In this document: positions 44,967 to 57,921 of the stretch, in pieces
Numbering within the stretch: the stretch's first letter is position 1
How the letters are laid out: every line of letters starts with the position of its first letter
DNA from: Symsagittifera roscoffensis
Taxonomy: Eukaryota; Xenacoelomorpha; Acoela; Convolutidae
Assembly: GCF_963678635.1 (NCBI RefSeq)
Contig: NC_087067.1
Span: 32,340,401 to 32,404,400 of the forward strand
Length of the DNA stretch: 64,000 nt
Direction of reading: 5' to 3'
The notes under the pieces: generated by a model
Database searches by the model: none
The model's input: only the letters and a program-made list of their open reading frames with translations
Told to the model about the DNA's origin: nothing
Program-made: the position numbers and the translations under genes

Positions 44967-46221
44967 TGAAAATTCTGAACCTGCAAATTACCTTAATAGA
45001 GTGAAGATGTCAGTATGAAGAGTCTAATTGAGCCTGGTGAATTGCGCGAACGGCCATAACTTGCCCAAAAAACTTTAGACTCCCAAATTTTTCTATTTAT
45101 ATCGAAAGACCATCGTCAAATCTTGGGGGTCTGAGAAAATGAACCAATTTCGTCGAACCAGTTCAAAGTTATGAGTTCTTGAAAGCTCGTTAATGCCAAC
45201 AAGTTAAGCCTAATCGAGCGTGGTGCAAAAAAGGAAAAAATTCAAAATTTTTGTTATTTTCTGTCTAAATTTTATTTTTTCAATATCGTATCACAATTTT
45301 GGACTCAGAACAATTCCAACGAGCCCAAAACGACTTCTTTAGCTTCAGTGTTCGTGGAGTAATCATCAGTTGAAATTTTGGGGGGAGTTGAAATTCGGCC
45401 ATTTTGGAAGAAAATCGACCTAAAAGCTAACTTTTAAGTTAGTGCAATTTTTTTCTTGCACTTCTCATAAAATGGGGTGCTCTCTGTTGTCGCAGAGTGC
45501 ATTCAAAGAAAACTTATCAAATAGATTTGAATACTTACCTTTTTAATAAGTTTATCACAACAATTAGGCTAAAAGCATCTATCAGTATCCTGGCTGGTAT
45601 CCGACCATATGCCACTAACGTTGAGTGAGCGGCTATCATGCCATAGATGGTCATCTAAGACACCCTGTACACGCTCCGTAGGTTTTGACCAGCCGATTTG
45701 GCCATAAAACTCATTGGGCCAAAAAAATTCTGAAAATTGTCAATTTTTCAAATTTTGTTTGAATTGCATAAATTATAACGTGAGCGTGCAAAATTTTACA
45801 TGGTATAAGAGCATATTTCTATTCTCGCTCGAGGGCGAGTGTTTTAAAAGTAATGTACATAGTTATATGCTAGTCAGGATATAAATGGAAGCGGAATTAC
45901 TCAAATGCCTAAGGCAGAACCGCAGATTCTGTCTTTGTCCACATCGTTAAGCCCATGTCGTATGTAACGGCACAAACGCAGATGGTTATAATGTAGTCTA
46001 CTGTACTCTTACGATAAATTTACTAGCCAGCAGGGGAGTTTTGTTAGGGCGAAGTGTCATTATGGCTGCCTCTTCTCAAATTCCCCCCTTGACCTTTCAT
46101 AAGTTGGTCCGGGAGCAACCCAGCTCTCAACCCAGTCGGATAAACATAAATTTTTATGATGCGAGCTGTTTTTTCATTGTTGTGTTCAAGGCATCTACCA
46201 AAATTAGGAAAAGGTTTAGTT

Positions 46222-46408
46222 ATTGCTTCTCGGCCTTTTGGCTAAGATCATGTGTAGTATCTGTTCTTGTCAGCTTAATATCTGGCATGCTGGGCATAGC
46301 CTGGCACCAATATTAAACTGATTTTTACATCCCGAGTTAACACCGAAGCTTGCTTCAGTTGACTCACGGATTGTTCCGGTCTTACACTACCATCGGCATC
46401 AGTCCACC
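46222..46408 (+). ncRNA. U2 snRNA copy 17 (187 nt, CAT allele)
   Basis: First copy with the TTCCGG...CGGCATCAG stem IV allele and TTTTTACATCCC after the Sm site. The 5' end reads ATTGCTTC in place of ATCGCTTC. Confidence 0.91.
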
Positions 46409-47667
46409 TGAAAATTCTGAACCCGCACTATGCAATTTACCTTAACAGAGTGAAGATGTCAGTATGAAGAGTCTAATTGAGCCTGGTGAATTGCGCGAAC
46501 GGCCATAACTTGCCCAAAAAACTTAATACTTCCAAATTTTTCTATTTCTATCGTAAGACCATCGTCAAATCTTGGGGGTCTGAGAAAATGAACCAATTTC
46601 GTCGAACCAGTTCAAAGTTATGAGTTCTTGAAAGCTCGGTAATGCCAACAAGTTAAGCCTAATCGAGCGTGGTGCAAAAAAGGAAAAAATTCAAAATTTT
46701 TGTTATTTTCTGTTTAAATTTTATTTTTTCAATATCGTATCACAATTTTGGACTCAGAACAATTCCAACGAGCCCAAAACGACTTCTTTAGCTTCAGTGT
46801 TCGTGGAGTAATCATCAGTTGAAATTTTGGGGGGAGTTGAAATTCGGCCATTTTGGAAGAAAATCGACCTAAAAGCTAACTTTTAAGTTAGTGCAATTTT
46901 TTTCTTGCATTTTTCATAAAATGGGGTGCTCTCTGTTGTCGCAGAGTGCATTCAAAGAAACTTATCAAAAAGATTTGAAAACTTACCTATTTAATAAGTT
47001 TATCACAACAATTAGGCTAAAAGCATCTATCAGTATCCTGGCTGGTATTCGACCATATGTCACTAACGTTGAGTGAGCGGCTATCATGCCATAGATGGTC
47101 ATCTAAGACACCCTGTACACGCTCCGTAGGTTTTGACCAGCCGATTTGGCCATAAAACTCATTGGGCCAAAATAGTCTGAAAATTGTCAATTTTTCAAAT
47201 TTTGTTTGAATTGCATAAATTATAACGTGAGCGTGCAAAATTTTACATGGTATAAGAGCATATTTCTACTCTCGCGCGAGGGCGAGTGTTTTAAAAGTAA
47301 TGTACATGGTTATATGCTAGTCAGGATATAAATGGAAGCGGAATTACTCAAATGCCTAAGGCAGAACCGCAGATTCTGTCTTTGTCCACATCGTTAAGCC
47401 CATGTCGTATGTAACGGCACAAACGCAGATGGTTATAATGTAGTCTACTGTACTCTTACGATAGATTTACTAGCCAGCAGGGGAGTTTTGTTAGGGCGAA
47501 CTGTCATTATGGCTACCTCTTTTCAACTTTCCCCCTTGACCTTTCATAAGTTGGTCCGGGAGCAACCCAGCTCTCAACCCAGTCGGATAAATATAAATTT
47601 TTATGATGCGAGCTGTTTTTTCATTGTTGTGTTCAAGGCATGTACCAAAATTAGAAAAGGTTTAGCT

Positions 47668-47835
47668 ATCGCTTCTCGGCCTTTTGGCTAAGATCATGTG
47701 TAGTATCGGTTCTTGTCAGCTTAATATCTGGCACCAATATTAAACTGATTTTTACTTCCCGAGGTAACACCGAAGCTTGCTTCAGTTGACTCACGGATTG
47801 TCCCGGTCTTACACTACCATCGGGAGCAGTCCACC
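47668..47835 (+). pseudogene. U2 snRNA copy 18 (168 nt, stem IIb deleted)
   Basis: AATATCTGGCACC shows a 19-nt deletion that removes stem IIb. TATCGGTTC follows the branch-site region. Confidence 0.92.
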
Positions 47836-49089
47836 TGAAAATTCTGAACCTGCAAATTACCTTAATAGAGTGAAGATGTCAGTATGAAGAGTATAATTGA
47901 GCCTGGTGAATTGCGCGAACGGCCATAACTTGCCCAAAAAACTTAAGACTCCCAAACTTTTCTATTTCTATCGTAAGACCATCGTCAAATCTTGGGGGTC
48001 TGAGAAAATGAACCAATTTCGTCGAACCAGTTCAAAGTTATGAGTTCTTGAAAGCTCGGTGATGCCAAAAAGTTAAGCCTAATCGAGCGTGGTGCAAAAA
48101 ACGAAAAATTCAAAATTTTTGTTCTTTTCTGTCTAAATTTTATTTTTTCAATATCGTATCACAATTTTGGACTCAGAACAATTCCAACGAGCCCAAAACG
48201 ACTTCTTTTGCTTCAGTGTTCGTGGAGTAATCATCAGTTGAAATTTTGGGGGGAGTTGAAATTCGGCCATTTTGGAAGAAAATCGACCTAAAAGCTAACT
48301 TTTAAGTTAGTGCAATTTTTTTCTTGCATTTTTCATAAAATGGGGTGCTCTCTGTTGTCGCAGAGTGCATTCAAAGAAAACTTATCAACTAGATTTGAAT
48401 ACTTACCTTTTTAATAAGTTTATCACAACAATTAGGCTAAAAGCATCTATCAGTATCCTGGCTGGTATCCGACCATATGCCACTAACGTTGAGTGAGCGG
48501 CTATCATGCCATAGATGGTCATCTAAGACACCCTGTACACGCTCCGTAGGTTTTGACCAGCCGATTTGGCCATAAAACTCATTGGGCCAAAAAAATTCTG
48601 AAAATTGTCAATTTTTCAAATTTTGTTTGAATTGCATAAATTATAACGTGAGCGTGCAAAATTTTACATGGTATAAGAGCATATTTCTATTCTCGCGCGA
48701 GGGCGAGTGTTTTAAAAGTAATGTACATAGTTATATGCTAGTCAGGATATAAATGGAAGCGGAATTACTCAAATGCCTAAGGCAGAACCGCAGATTCTGT
48801 CTTTGTCCACATCGTTAAGCCCATGTCGTATGTAACGGCACAAACGCAGATGGTTATAATGTAGTCTACTGTACTCTTACGATAGATTTACTAGCCAGCA
48901 GGGGAGTTTTGTTAGGGCGAAGTGTCATTATGGCTACCTCTTTTCAAATTTCCCCCTTGACCTTTCATAAGTTGGTCCGGGAGCAACCCAGCTCTCAACC
49001 CAGTCGTATAAATATAAATTTTTATGATGCGAGCTGTTTTTTCATTGTTGTGTTCAAGGCATCTACCAAAATTAGGAAAAGGTTTAGTT

Positions 49090-49276
49090 ATTGCTTCTCG
49101 GCCTTTTGGCTAAGATCATGTGTAGTATCTGTTCTTGTCAGCTTAATATCTGGCATGCTGCGCATAGCCTGGCACCAATATTAAACTGATTTTTACATAC
49201 CAGGTTAACACCGAAGCTTGCTTCAGTTGACTCACGGATTGTTCCGGTCTTACACTACCATCGGCATCAGTCTACC
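49090..49276 (+). ncRNA. U2 snRNA copy 19 (187 nt, CAT allele)
   Basis: 5' end ATTGCTTC as in copy 17. Extra changes GCTGCGCATAG in stem IIb and ACATACCAGG after the Sm site; the 3' end reads TCTACC. Confidence 0.89.
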
Positions 49277-50537
49277 TGAAAATTCTGAACCCGCACTATG
49301 CAATTTACCATATCAGAGTGAAGATGTCAGTATGAAGAGTCTAATTGAGCCTGGTGAAATGCGCGAACGGCCATAAGTTGCCCAAAAAACTTAAGACTTC
49401 CAAATTTTTCTATTTCTATCGTAAGACCATTGTCAAATCTTGGGGGACTGAGAAAATGAACCAATTTCGTCGAACCAGTTCAAAGTTATGAGTACTTGAA
49501 AGCTCGGTGATGCCAAAAAGTTAAGCCTAATCGAGCGTGGTGCAAAAAACGAAAATTTCAAAATTTTTGTTCTTTTCTGTCTAAATTTTTTTTTTCAATA
49601 TTGTATCACAATTTTGGACTCAGAACAACTCCAACGAGCCCAAAACGACTTCTGTAGCTTCAGTGTTCGTGGAGTAATCATCAGTTGAAATTTTGGGGTG
49701 AGCTGAAATTCGGCCATTTTGGAAGAAAATCGACCTAAAAGCTAATTTTTAAGTTAGTGCAATTTTTTTTCTTGCATTTTTCATAAAATGGGGTGCTCTC
49801 TGCTGTCGCAGAGTGCATTCAAAGAAATTCTATCAAATAGATTTGAATACTTACCTATTTAATAAGTATATCACAACAATTAGGCTTAAAGCATCTATCA
49901 GTATCCTGGCTGGTATTCGACCATATGCCACTAACGTTGAGTGAGCGGCTATCATGCCATAGATGGTCATCTAAGACACCCTGTACACGCTCCGTAGGTT
50001 TTGACCAGCCGATTTCGCCATAAAACTCATTGGGCCAAAAAAATTCTGAAAATTGTCAGTTTTTCAAATTTTGTTTGAAATGCATAAATTATAACGTGAG
50101 CGTGCAAAATTTTACATGGTATAAGAGCATATTTCTACTCTCGCGCGAGTGCAAGTGTTTTAAAAGTAATGTACATAGTTATATGCTAGTCAGGATATAA
50201 ATGGAAGCGGAATTACTCAAATGCCTAAGGCAGAACCGCAGATTCTGTCTTTGTCCACATCGTTAAGCCCATGTCGTATGTAACGGCACAAACGCAGATG
50301 GTTATAATGTAGTCTACTGTACTCTTACGATAGATTTACTAGCCAGCAGGGGAGTTTTGTTAGGGCGAAGTGTCGTTATGGCTACCTCTTTTCAACTTTC
50401 CCCCTTGACCTTTCATAAGTTGGTCCGGGAGCAACCCAGCTCTCAACACAGTCGGATAAAAATAAATTTTTATGATGCGAGCTGTTTTTTCATTGTTGTG
50501 TTCAAGGCATGTACCAAAATTAGGAAAAGGTTTAGTT

Positions 50538-50724
50538 ATCGCTTCTCGGCCTTTTGGCTAAGATCATGTGTAGTATCTGTTCTTGTCAGCTTAATATCTG
50601 GCATGCTGGGCATAGCCTGGCACCAATATTAAACTGATTTTTACTTCCCGAGTTAACACCGAAGCTTGCTTCAGTTGACTCACGGATTGTCCCGGTCTTA
50701 CACTACCATCGGCATCAGTCCACC
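50538..50724 (+). ncRNA. U2 snRNA copy 20 (187 nt, recombinant 3' end)
   Basis: Combines the TCCCGG 5' arm of stem IV of one allele with the CGGCATCAG 3' arm of the other, so it looks like a recombinant between the two alleles. The rest is consensus. Confidence 0.92.
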
Positions 50725-51989
50725 TGAAAATTCTGAACCCGCACTATGCAATTTACTTTATCAGAGTGAAGATGTCAGTATGAAGAGTCTAATTGAGCCT
50801 GGTGAATTGCGCGAACGGCCATAAGTTGCCCAAAAAACATAAGACTTCCAAATTTTTCTGTTTCTATCGTAAGACCATCGTCAAATCTTGGGGGACTGAG
50901 AAAATGAACCAATTTCGTCGAACCAGTTCAAAGTTATGAGTTCTTGAAAGCTCGGTGATGCCAAAAAGTTAAGCCTAATCGAGCGTGGTGCAAAAAACGA
51001 AAATTTCAAAATTTTTGTTCTTTTCTGTCTAAATTTTATTTTTTCAATATTGTATCACAATTTTGGACTCAGAACAACTCCAACGAGCCCAAAACGACTT
51101 CTGTAGCTTCAGTGTTCGTGGAGTAATCATCAGTTGAAATTTTGGGGGGGAGCTGAAATTCGGCCATTTTGGAAGAAAATCGACCTAAAAGCTAATTTTT
51201 AAGTTAGTGCAATTTTTTTTCTTGCATTTTTCATAAAATGTGGGGTGCTCTCTGCTGTCGCAGAGTGCATTCAAAGAAAACTTATCAAATATATTTGAAT
51301 ACTTACCTATTTAATAAGTATATCACAACAATTAGGCTAAAAGCATCTATCAGTATCCTGGCTGGTATTCGACCATATGCCACTAACGTTGAGTGAGCGG
51401 CTATCATGCCATAGATGGTCATCTAAGACACCCTGTACACGCTCCGTAGGTTTTGACCAGCCGATTTGGCCATAAAACTCATTGGGCCAAAAAAATTCTG
51501 AAAATTGTCAATTTTTCAAATTTTGTTTGAAATGCATAACTTATAACGTGAGCGTGCAAAATTTTACATGGTATAAGAGCATATTTCTACTCTCGCGCGA
51601 GGGCGAGTGTTTTAAAAGTAATGTACATAGTTATATGCTAGTCAGGATATAAATGGAAGCGGAATTACTCAAATGCTTAAGGCAGAACCGCAGATTCTGT
51701 CTTTGTCCACATCGTTAAGCCCATGTCGTATGTAACGGCACAAACGCAGATGGTTATAAAGTAGTCTACTGTACTCTTACGATAGATTTACTAGCCAGCA
51801 GGGGAGTTTTGTTAGGGCGAAGTGTCGTTATGGCTACCTCTTTTCAACTTTCCCCCTTGACCTTTCATAAGTTGGTCCGGGAGCAACCCAGCTCTCAACA
51901 CAGTCGGTTAAATGTAAATTTTTATGATGCGAGCTGTTTTTTCATTGTTGTGTTCAAGGCATGTACCAAAATTAGGAAAAGGTTTAGTT

Positions 51990-52176
51990 ATCGCTTCTCG
52001 GCCTTTTGGCTAAGATCATGTGTAGTATCTGATCTTGTCAGCGTAATATCTGGCATGCTGGGCATAGCCTGGCACCAATATTAAACTGATTTTTACTTCC
52101 CGAGTTAACACCGAAGCTTGCTTCAGTTGACTCATGGATTGTCCCGGTTATACACTACCATCGGGAGCAGTCCACC
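51990..52176 (+). ncRNA. U2 snRNA copy 21 (187 nt)
   Basis: Full length. TCTGATCTTGTCAGCGTAA around stem IIa, and CTCATGG and GGTTATACAC near stem IV. Confidence 0.9.
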
Positions 52177-53421
52177 TGAAAATTCTGAACCTGCAAATTA
52201 CCTTAATAGAGTGAAGATGTCAGTATGAAGAGTCTAATTGAGCCTGGTGAATTGCGCGAACGGCCATAAGTTGCCCAAAAAACTTAAGACTTCCAAATTT
52301 TTCTATTTCTATCGTAAGACCATCGTCAAATCTTGGGGGACTGAGAAAATGAACCAATTTCGTCGAACCAGTTCAAAGTATGAGTTCTTGAAAGCTCGGT
52401 GATGCCAAAAAGTTAAGCCTAATCGAGCGTGGTGCAAAAAACGAAAATTTCAAAATTTTTGTTCTTTTCTGTCTAAATTTTGTTTTTTCAATATCGTATC
52501 ACAATTTTGGACTCAGAAAAATTCCAACGAGCCCAAAACGACTTCTTTAGCTTCAGTGTTCGTGGAGTAATCATCAGTTGAAATTTTGGGGGGAGCTGAA
52601 ATTCGGCCAGTTTGGAAGAAAATCGACCTAAAAGCTAACTTTTAAGTTAGTGCAATTTTTTTTTGCATTTTTCATAAAATGGGGTGCTCTCTGCTGTCGC
52701 AGAGTGCATTCAAAGAAACTTATCAAATAGATTTGAAAACTTACCTATTTAATAAGTTTATCACAACAATTAGGCTAAAAGCATCTATCAGTATCCTGGC
52801 TGGTATTCGACCATATGCCACTAACGTTGAGTGAGCGGCTATCATGCCATAAATGGTCATCTAAGACACCTTGTACACGCTCCGTAGGTTTTGACCAGCC
52901 GATTTGGCCATAAAACTCATTGGGCCAAAAAAATTCTGAAAATTGTCAATTTTTCAAATTTTGTTTGAATTGCATAAATTATAACGTGAGCGTGCAAAAT
53001 TTTACATGGAGCATATTTCTACTCTCGCGCGAGGGCGAGTGTTTTAAAAGAAATGTACATAGTTATATGCTAGTCAGGATATATATGGAAGCGGAATTAC
53101 TCAAATTCCTAAGGCAGAACCGCAGATTCTGTCTTTGTCCACATCGTTAAGCCCATGTCGTATGTAACGGCATAAACGCAGATGGTTATAATGTAGTATT
53201 CTGTACTCTTACGATAGATTTACTAGCCAGCAGGGGAGTTTTGTTAGGGCGAAGTGTCATTATGGCTACCTCTTTTGAATTTTCCCCCTTGACCTTTCAT
53301 AAGTTGGTCCGGGAGCAACCCAGCTCTCAACCCAGTCGGATAAATATAAATTTTTATGATGCGAGCTGTTTTTTCATTGTTGTGTTCAAGGCATGTACCA
53401 AAATTAGGAAAAGGTTTAGTT

Positions 53422-53608
53422 ATCGCTTCTCGGCCTTTTGGCTAAGATCATGTGTAGTGTCTGTTCTTGTCAGCTTAATATCTGGCAAGCTGGGCATAGA
53501 CTGGCACCAATATTAAACTGATTTTTACTTCCCGAGTTAACACCGAAGCTTGCTTCAGTTGACTCACGGATTGTCCCGGTCTTACACTACCATCGGGAGC
53601 AGTCCACC
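53422..53608 (+). ncRNA. U2 snRNA copy 22 (187 nt, branch-site mutant)
   Basis: The branch-site recognition element reads GTAGTG in place of GTAGTA. Stem IIb is altered (GCAAGCTGGGCATAGACTGG). Probably non-functional. Confidence 0.9.
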
Positions 53609-54861
53609 TGACAATTCTGAACCTGCAAATTACCTTAATAGAGTGAAGATGTCAGTATGAAGAGTCTAATTGAGCCTGGTGAATTGCGCGAACGGCCATA
53701 AGTTGCCCAAAAAACTTAAGACTTCCAAATTTTTCTATTTCTATCGTAAGACCATCGTCAAATCTTGGGGGACTGAGAAAATGAACCAATTTCGTCGAAC
53801 CAGTTCAAAGTTATGAGTTCTTGAAAGCTCGGTGATGCCAAAAAGTTAAGCCTAATCGAGCGTGGTGCAAAAAACGAAAATTTCAAAATTTTTGTTCTTT
53901 ACTGTCTAAATTTTGTTTTTTCAATATCGTATCACAATTTTGGACTCAGAACAATCCCAACGAGCCCAAAACGACTTCTTTAGCTTCAGTGTTCGTGGAG
54001 TAATCATCAGTTGAAATTTTGGGGGGAGCTGAAATTCGGCCAGTTTGGAAGAAAATCGACCTAAAAGCTAACTTTTATGTTAGTGCAATTTTTTTTTTGC
54101 ATTTTTCATAAAATCGCATGCTCTCTGCTGTCGCAGAGTGCATTCAAAGAAACTTATCAAATAGATTTGAAAACTTACCTATTTAATATGTTTATCATAA
54201 CAATTAGGCTAAAAGCATCTATCAGTATCCTGGCTGGTATTCGACCATATGCCACTAACGTTGAGTGAGCGGCTATCATGCCATAGATGGTCATCTAAGA
54301 CACCCTGTACACGCTCCGTAGGTTTTGACCAGCCGATTTGGCCATAAAACTCATTGGGCCAAAAAAATTCTGAAAATTGTCAATTTTTCTAATTTTGTTT
54401 GAAATGCATAAATTATAACGTGAGCGTGCAAAATTTTACATGGTATAAGAGCATATTTCTACTCTCGCGCGAGGGCGAGTGTTTTAAAAGTAATGTACAT
54501 AGTTATATGCTAGTCAGGATATAAATGGAAGCGGAATTACTCAAATGCCTAAGGCAGAACCGCAGATTCTGTCTTTGTCCACATCGTTAAGCCCATGTCG
54601 TATGTAACGGCATAAACGCAGATGGTTATAATGTAGTCTACTGTACTCTTACGATAGATTTACTAGCCAGCAGGGGAGTTTTGTTAGGGCGAAGTGTCAT
54701 TATGGCTACCTCTTTTCAATTTTCCCCCTTGACCTTTCATAAGTTGGTCCGGGAGCAACCCAGCTCTCAACCCAGTCGGATAAATATAAATTTTTATGAT
54801 GCGAGCTGTTTTTTCATTGTTGTGTTCAAGGCATGTATCAAAATTAGGAAAAGGTTTAGTT

Positions 54862-55048
54862 ATCGCTTCTCGGCCTTTTGGCTAAGATTATGTGTAGTAT
54901 CTGTTCTTGTCAGCTTAATATCTGGCATGCTGGGCATAGCCTGGCACCAATATTAAACTGATTTTTACTTCCCGAGTTAACACCGAAGCTTGCTTCAGTT
55001 GACTCACGGATTGTCCCGGTCCTACACTACCATCGGGAGCAGTCCACC
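54862..55048 (+). ncRNA. U2 snRNA copy 23 (187 nt)
   Basis: AAGATTATG replaces AAGATCATG in the U6-pairing region; the rest is intact. Confidence 0.9.
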
Positions 55049-56287
55049 TGAAAATTCTGAACCTGCAAATTACCTTAATAGAGTGAAGATGTCAGTATGA
55101 AGAGTCTAATTGAGCCTGGTGAATTGCGCGAACGGCCATAAGTTGCCCAAAAAACTTAAGATTTCCAAATTTTTCTATTTCTATGGTAAGACCATCGTCA
55201 AATCTTGGGGGACTGAGAAAATGAACCAGTTTCGTCGAACCAGTTCAAAGTTATGAGTTCTTGAAAGCTCGGTTAAGCCTAATCGAGCGTGGTGCAAAAA
55301 ACGAAAATTTCAAAAATTTTGTTCTTTTCTGTCTAAATTTTGTTTTTTCAATATCGTATCACAATTTTGGACTCAGAACAATTCCAACGAGCCCAAAACG
55401 ACTTCTTTAGCTTCAGTGTTCGTGGAGTAATCATCAGTTGAAATTTTTGGGGGAGCTGAAATTCGGCCAGTTTGGAAGAAAATCGACCTAAAAGCTAACT
55501 TTTAAGTTAGTGCAATTTTTTTTTTGCATTTTTCATAAAATGGGGTGCTCTCTGTTGTCGCAGAGTGCATTCAAAGAAACTTATGAAATAGATTTGAAAA
55601 CTTACCTATTTAATAAGTTTATCACAACAGTTAGGCTAAAAGCATCTATCAGTATCCTGGCTGGTATTCGACCATATGCCACTAACGTTGAGTGAGCGGC
55701 TATCATGCCATAAATGGTCATCTAAGACACCTTGTACACGCTCCGTAGGTTTTGACCAGCCGATTTGGCCATAAAACTCATTGGGCCAAAAAAATTCTGA
55801 AAATTGTCAATTTTTCAAATTTTGTTTGAATTGCATAAATTATAACGTGAGCGTGCAAAATTTTACATGGTATAAGAGCATATTTCTACTCTCGCGCGAG
55901 GGCGAGTGTTTTAAAAGTAATGTACATAGTTATATGCTAGTCAGGATATAAATGGAAGCGGAATTACTCAAATGCCTAAGGCAGAACCGCAGATTCTGTC
56001 TTTGTCCACATCGTTAAGCCCATGTCGTATATAACGGCACAAACGCAGATGGTTATAACGTAGTCTACTGTACTCTTACGATAGATTACTAGCCAGCAGG
56101 GGAGTTTTGTTAGGGCGAAGTGTCATTATGGCTACCTCTTTTCAACTTTCCCCCTTGACCTTTCATAAGTTGGTCCGGGAGCAACCCAGCTCTCAACCCA
56201 GTCGGATAAATATAATTTTTTATGATGCGAGCTGTTTTTTCATTGTTATGTTCAAGGCATGTACCAAAATTAGGAAAAGGTTTAGTT

Positions 56288-56474
56288 ATCGCTTCTCGGC
56301 CTTTTGGCTAAGATCATGTGTAGTATCTGCTCTTGTCAGCTTAATATCTGGCATGCTGGGCATAGCCTGGCACCAATATTAAACTGATTTTTACATCCCG
56401 AGTTAACACCGAAGCTTGCTTCAGTTGACTCACGGATTGTTCCGGTCTTGCACTACCATCGGCATCAGTCCACC
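56288..56474 (+). ncRNA. U2 snRNA copy 24 (187 nt, CAT allele)
   Basis: TATCTGCTCTTG after the branch-site region (shared with copy 26), the CAT stem IV allele, and CTTGCACT in loop IV. Confidence 0.91.
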
Positions 56475-57652
56475 TGAAAATTCTGAACCCGCACTATGCA
56501 ATTTACCTTAACAGAGTGAAGATGTCAGTATGAAGAGTCTAATTGAGCCTGGTGAATTGCGCGAACGGCCATAAGTTGCCCAAAAAACTTAAGACTTCCA
56601 AATTTTTCTATTTCTATCGTAAGACCATCGTCAAATCTTGGGGGACTGAGAAAATGAACCAATTTCGTCGAACCAGTTCAAAGTTATGAGTTCTTGAAAG
56701 CTCGGTGATGCCAAAAAGTTAAGCCTAAACGAGCGTGGTGCAAAAAACGAAAATTTCAAAATTTTTGTTCTTTTCTGTCTAAATTTTGTTTTTTCAATAT
56801 CGTATCACAATTTTGGACTCAGAACGATTCCAACGAGCCCAAAACGACTTCTTTAGCTTCAGTGTTCGTGGAGTAATCATCAGTTGAAATTTTTGGGGGA
56901 GCTGAAATTCGGCCAGTTTGGAAGAAAATCGACCTAAAAGCTAACTTTTAAGTTAGTGCAATTTTTTTTTTGCATTTTTCATAAAATGGGGTGCTCTCTG
57001 TTGTCGCAGAGTGCATTCAAAGAAACTTATCAAATAGATTTGAAAACTTACCTATTTAATAAGTTTATCACAACAGTTAGGCTAAAAGCATCTATCAGTA
57101 TCCTGGCTGGTATTCGACCATATGCCACTAACGTTGAGTGAGCGGCTATCATGCCATAAATGGTCATCTAAGACACCTTGTACACGCTCCGTAGGTTTTG
57201 ACCAGCCGATTTGGCCATAAAACTCATTGGGCCAAAAAAATTCTGAAAATTGTCAATTTTTCAAATTTTGTTTGAATTGCATAAATTATAACGTGAGCGT
57301 GCAAAATTTTTCATGGTATAAGAGCATATTTCTACTCTCGCGCGAGGGCGAGTGTTTTAAAAGTAATGTACATAGTTATATGCTAGTCAGGATATAAATG
57401 GAAGCGGAATTACTCAAATGCCTAAGGCAGAACCGCAGATTCTGTCTTTGTCCACATCGTTAAGCCCATGTCGTATATAACGGCACAAACGCAGATGGTT
57501 ATAACGTAGTCTACTGTACTCTTACGATAGATTTACTAGCCAGCAGGGGAGTTTTGTTAGGGCGAAGTGTCATTATGGCTACCTCTTTTCAACTTTCCCC
57601 CTTGACCTTTCATAAGTTGGTCCGGGAGCAACCCAGCTCTCAACCCAGTCGG

Positions 57653-57734
57653 ATAAATATAATTTTTTATGATGCGAGCTGTTTTTTCATTGTTATGTTC
57701 AAGGCATGTACCAAAATTAGGAAAAGGTTTAGTT
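57653..57734 (+). promoter_or_regulatory. Probable U2 promoter region (representative)
   Basis: The 80 bp before each U2 are strongly conserved. An AT-rich block (ATAAATATAA) lies at about -80. GATGCGAGCTGTTTTTTCATTG lies at about -65 to -43, where a proximal sequence element for snRNA genes would be expected, and AGGAAAAGGTTTAGTT abuts the start. Assignment as PSE rests on position only; conservation is not decisive because the whole unit is homogenised. Confidence 0.35.
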
Positions 57735-57921
57735 ATCGCTTCTCGGCCTTTTGGCTAAGATCATGTGTAGTATCTGTTCTTGTCAGCTTAATATCTGGCA
57801 TGCTGGGCATAGCCTGGCACCAATATTAAACTGATTTTTACTTCCCGAGTTAACACCGAAGCTTGCTTCAGTTGACTCACGGATTGTCCCGGTCTTACAC
57901 TACCATCGGGAGCAGTCCACC
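57735..57921 (+). ncRNA. U2 snRNA copy 25 (187 nt, consensus reference)
   Basis: The best consensus copy. U2 is the snRNP RNA that pairs with the intron branch site. Visible parts in order: ATCGCTTCTCGG stem I; AAGATC for U6 pairing; GTAGTATCTG branch-site recognition; stem IIa TGTCAG/CTGGCA; stem IIb GCTGGGC/GCCTGGC; Sm-like GATTTTTAC; stem III GAAGC/GCTTC; stem IV TCCCG/CGGGA; end CCACC. 187 nt equals human U2. Like all copies it has U in place of A at position 30 (GATCATGTG, where GATCAAGTG is near-universal) and AC after the Sm U-tract where GG is usual. Stem IIa differs from human by paired changes, supporting a real RNA. Confidence 0.95.

Noticed and set aside
47017-47238. Minus-strand frame through the stem-closed block
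   Set aside because: Open in only some units, interrupted by stops or shifts in others; the paired stems explain the conservation better.
57530-57600. U1-like words GCAGGGGAG and AGGGCGA upstream of U2
   Set aside because: The order resembles U1, but the ACTTACCTG 5' end and the rest of U1 are absent; two short words are not enough.
57554-57829. A 91-codon frame recurring in most array units (FYDASCFFIVVFKA segment)
   Set aside because: It starts at TTG, overlaps the 5' half of U2 and recurs only because the units are homogenised. The translation after the U2 start is simply U2 sequence, and some units break it with stops.
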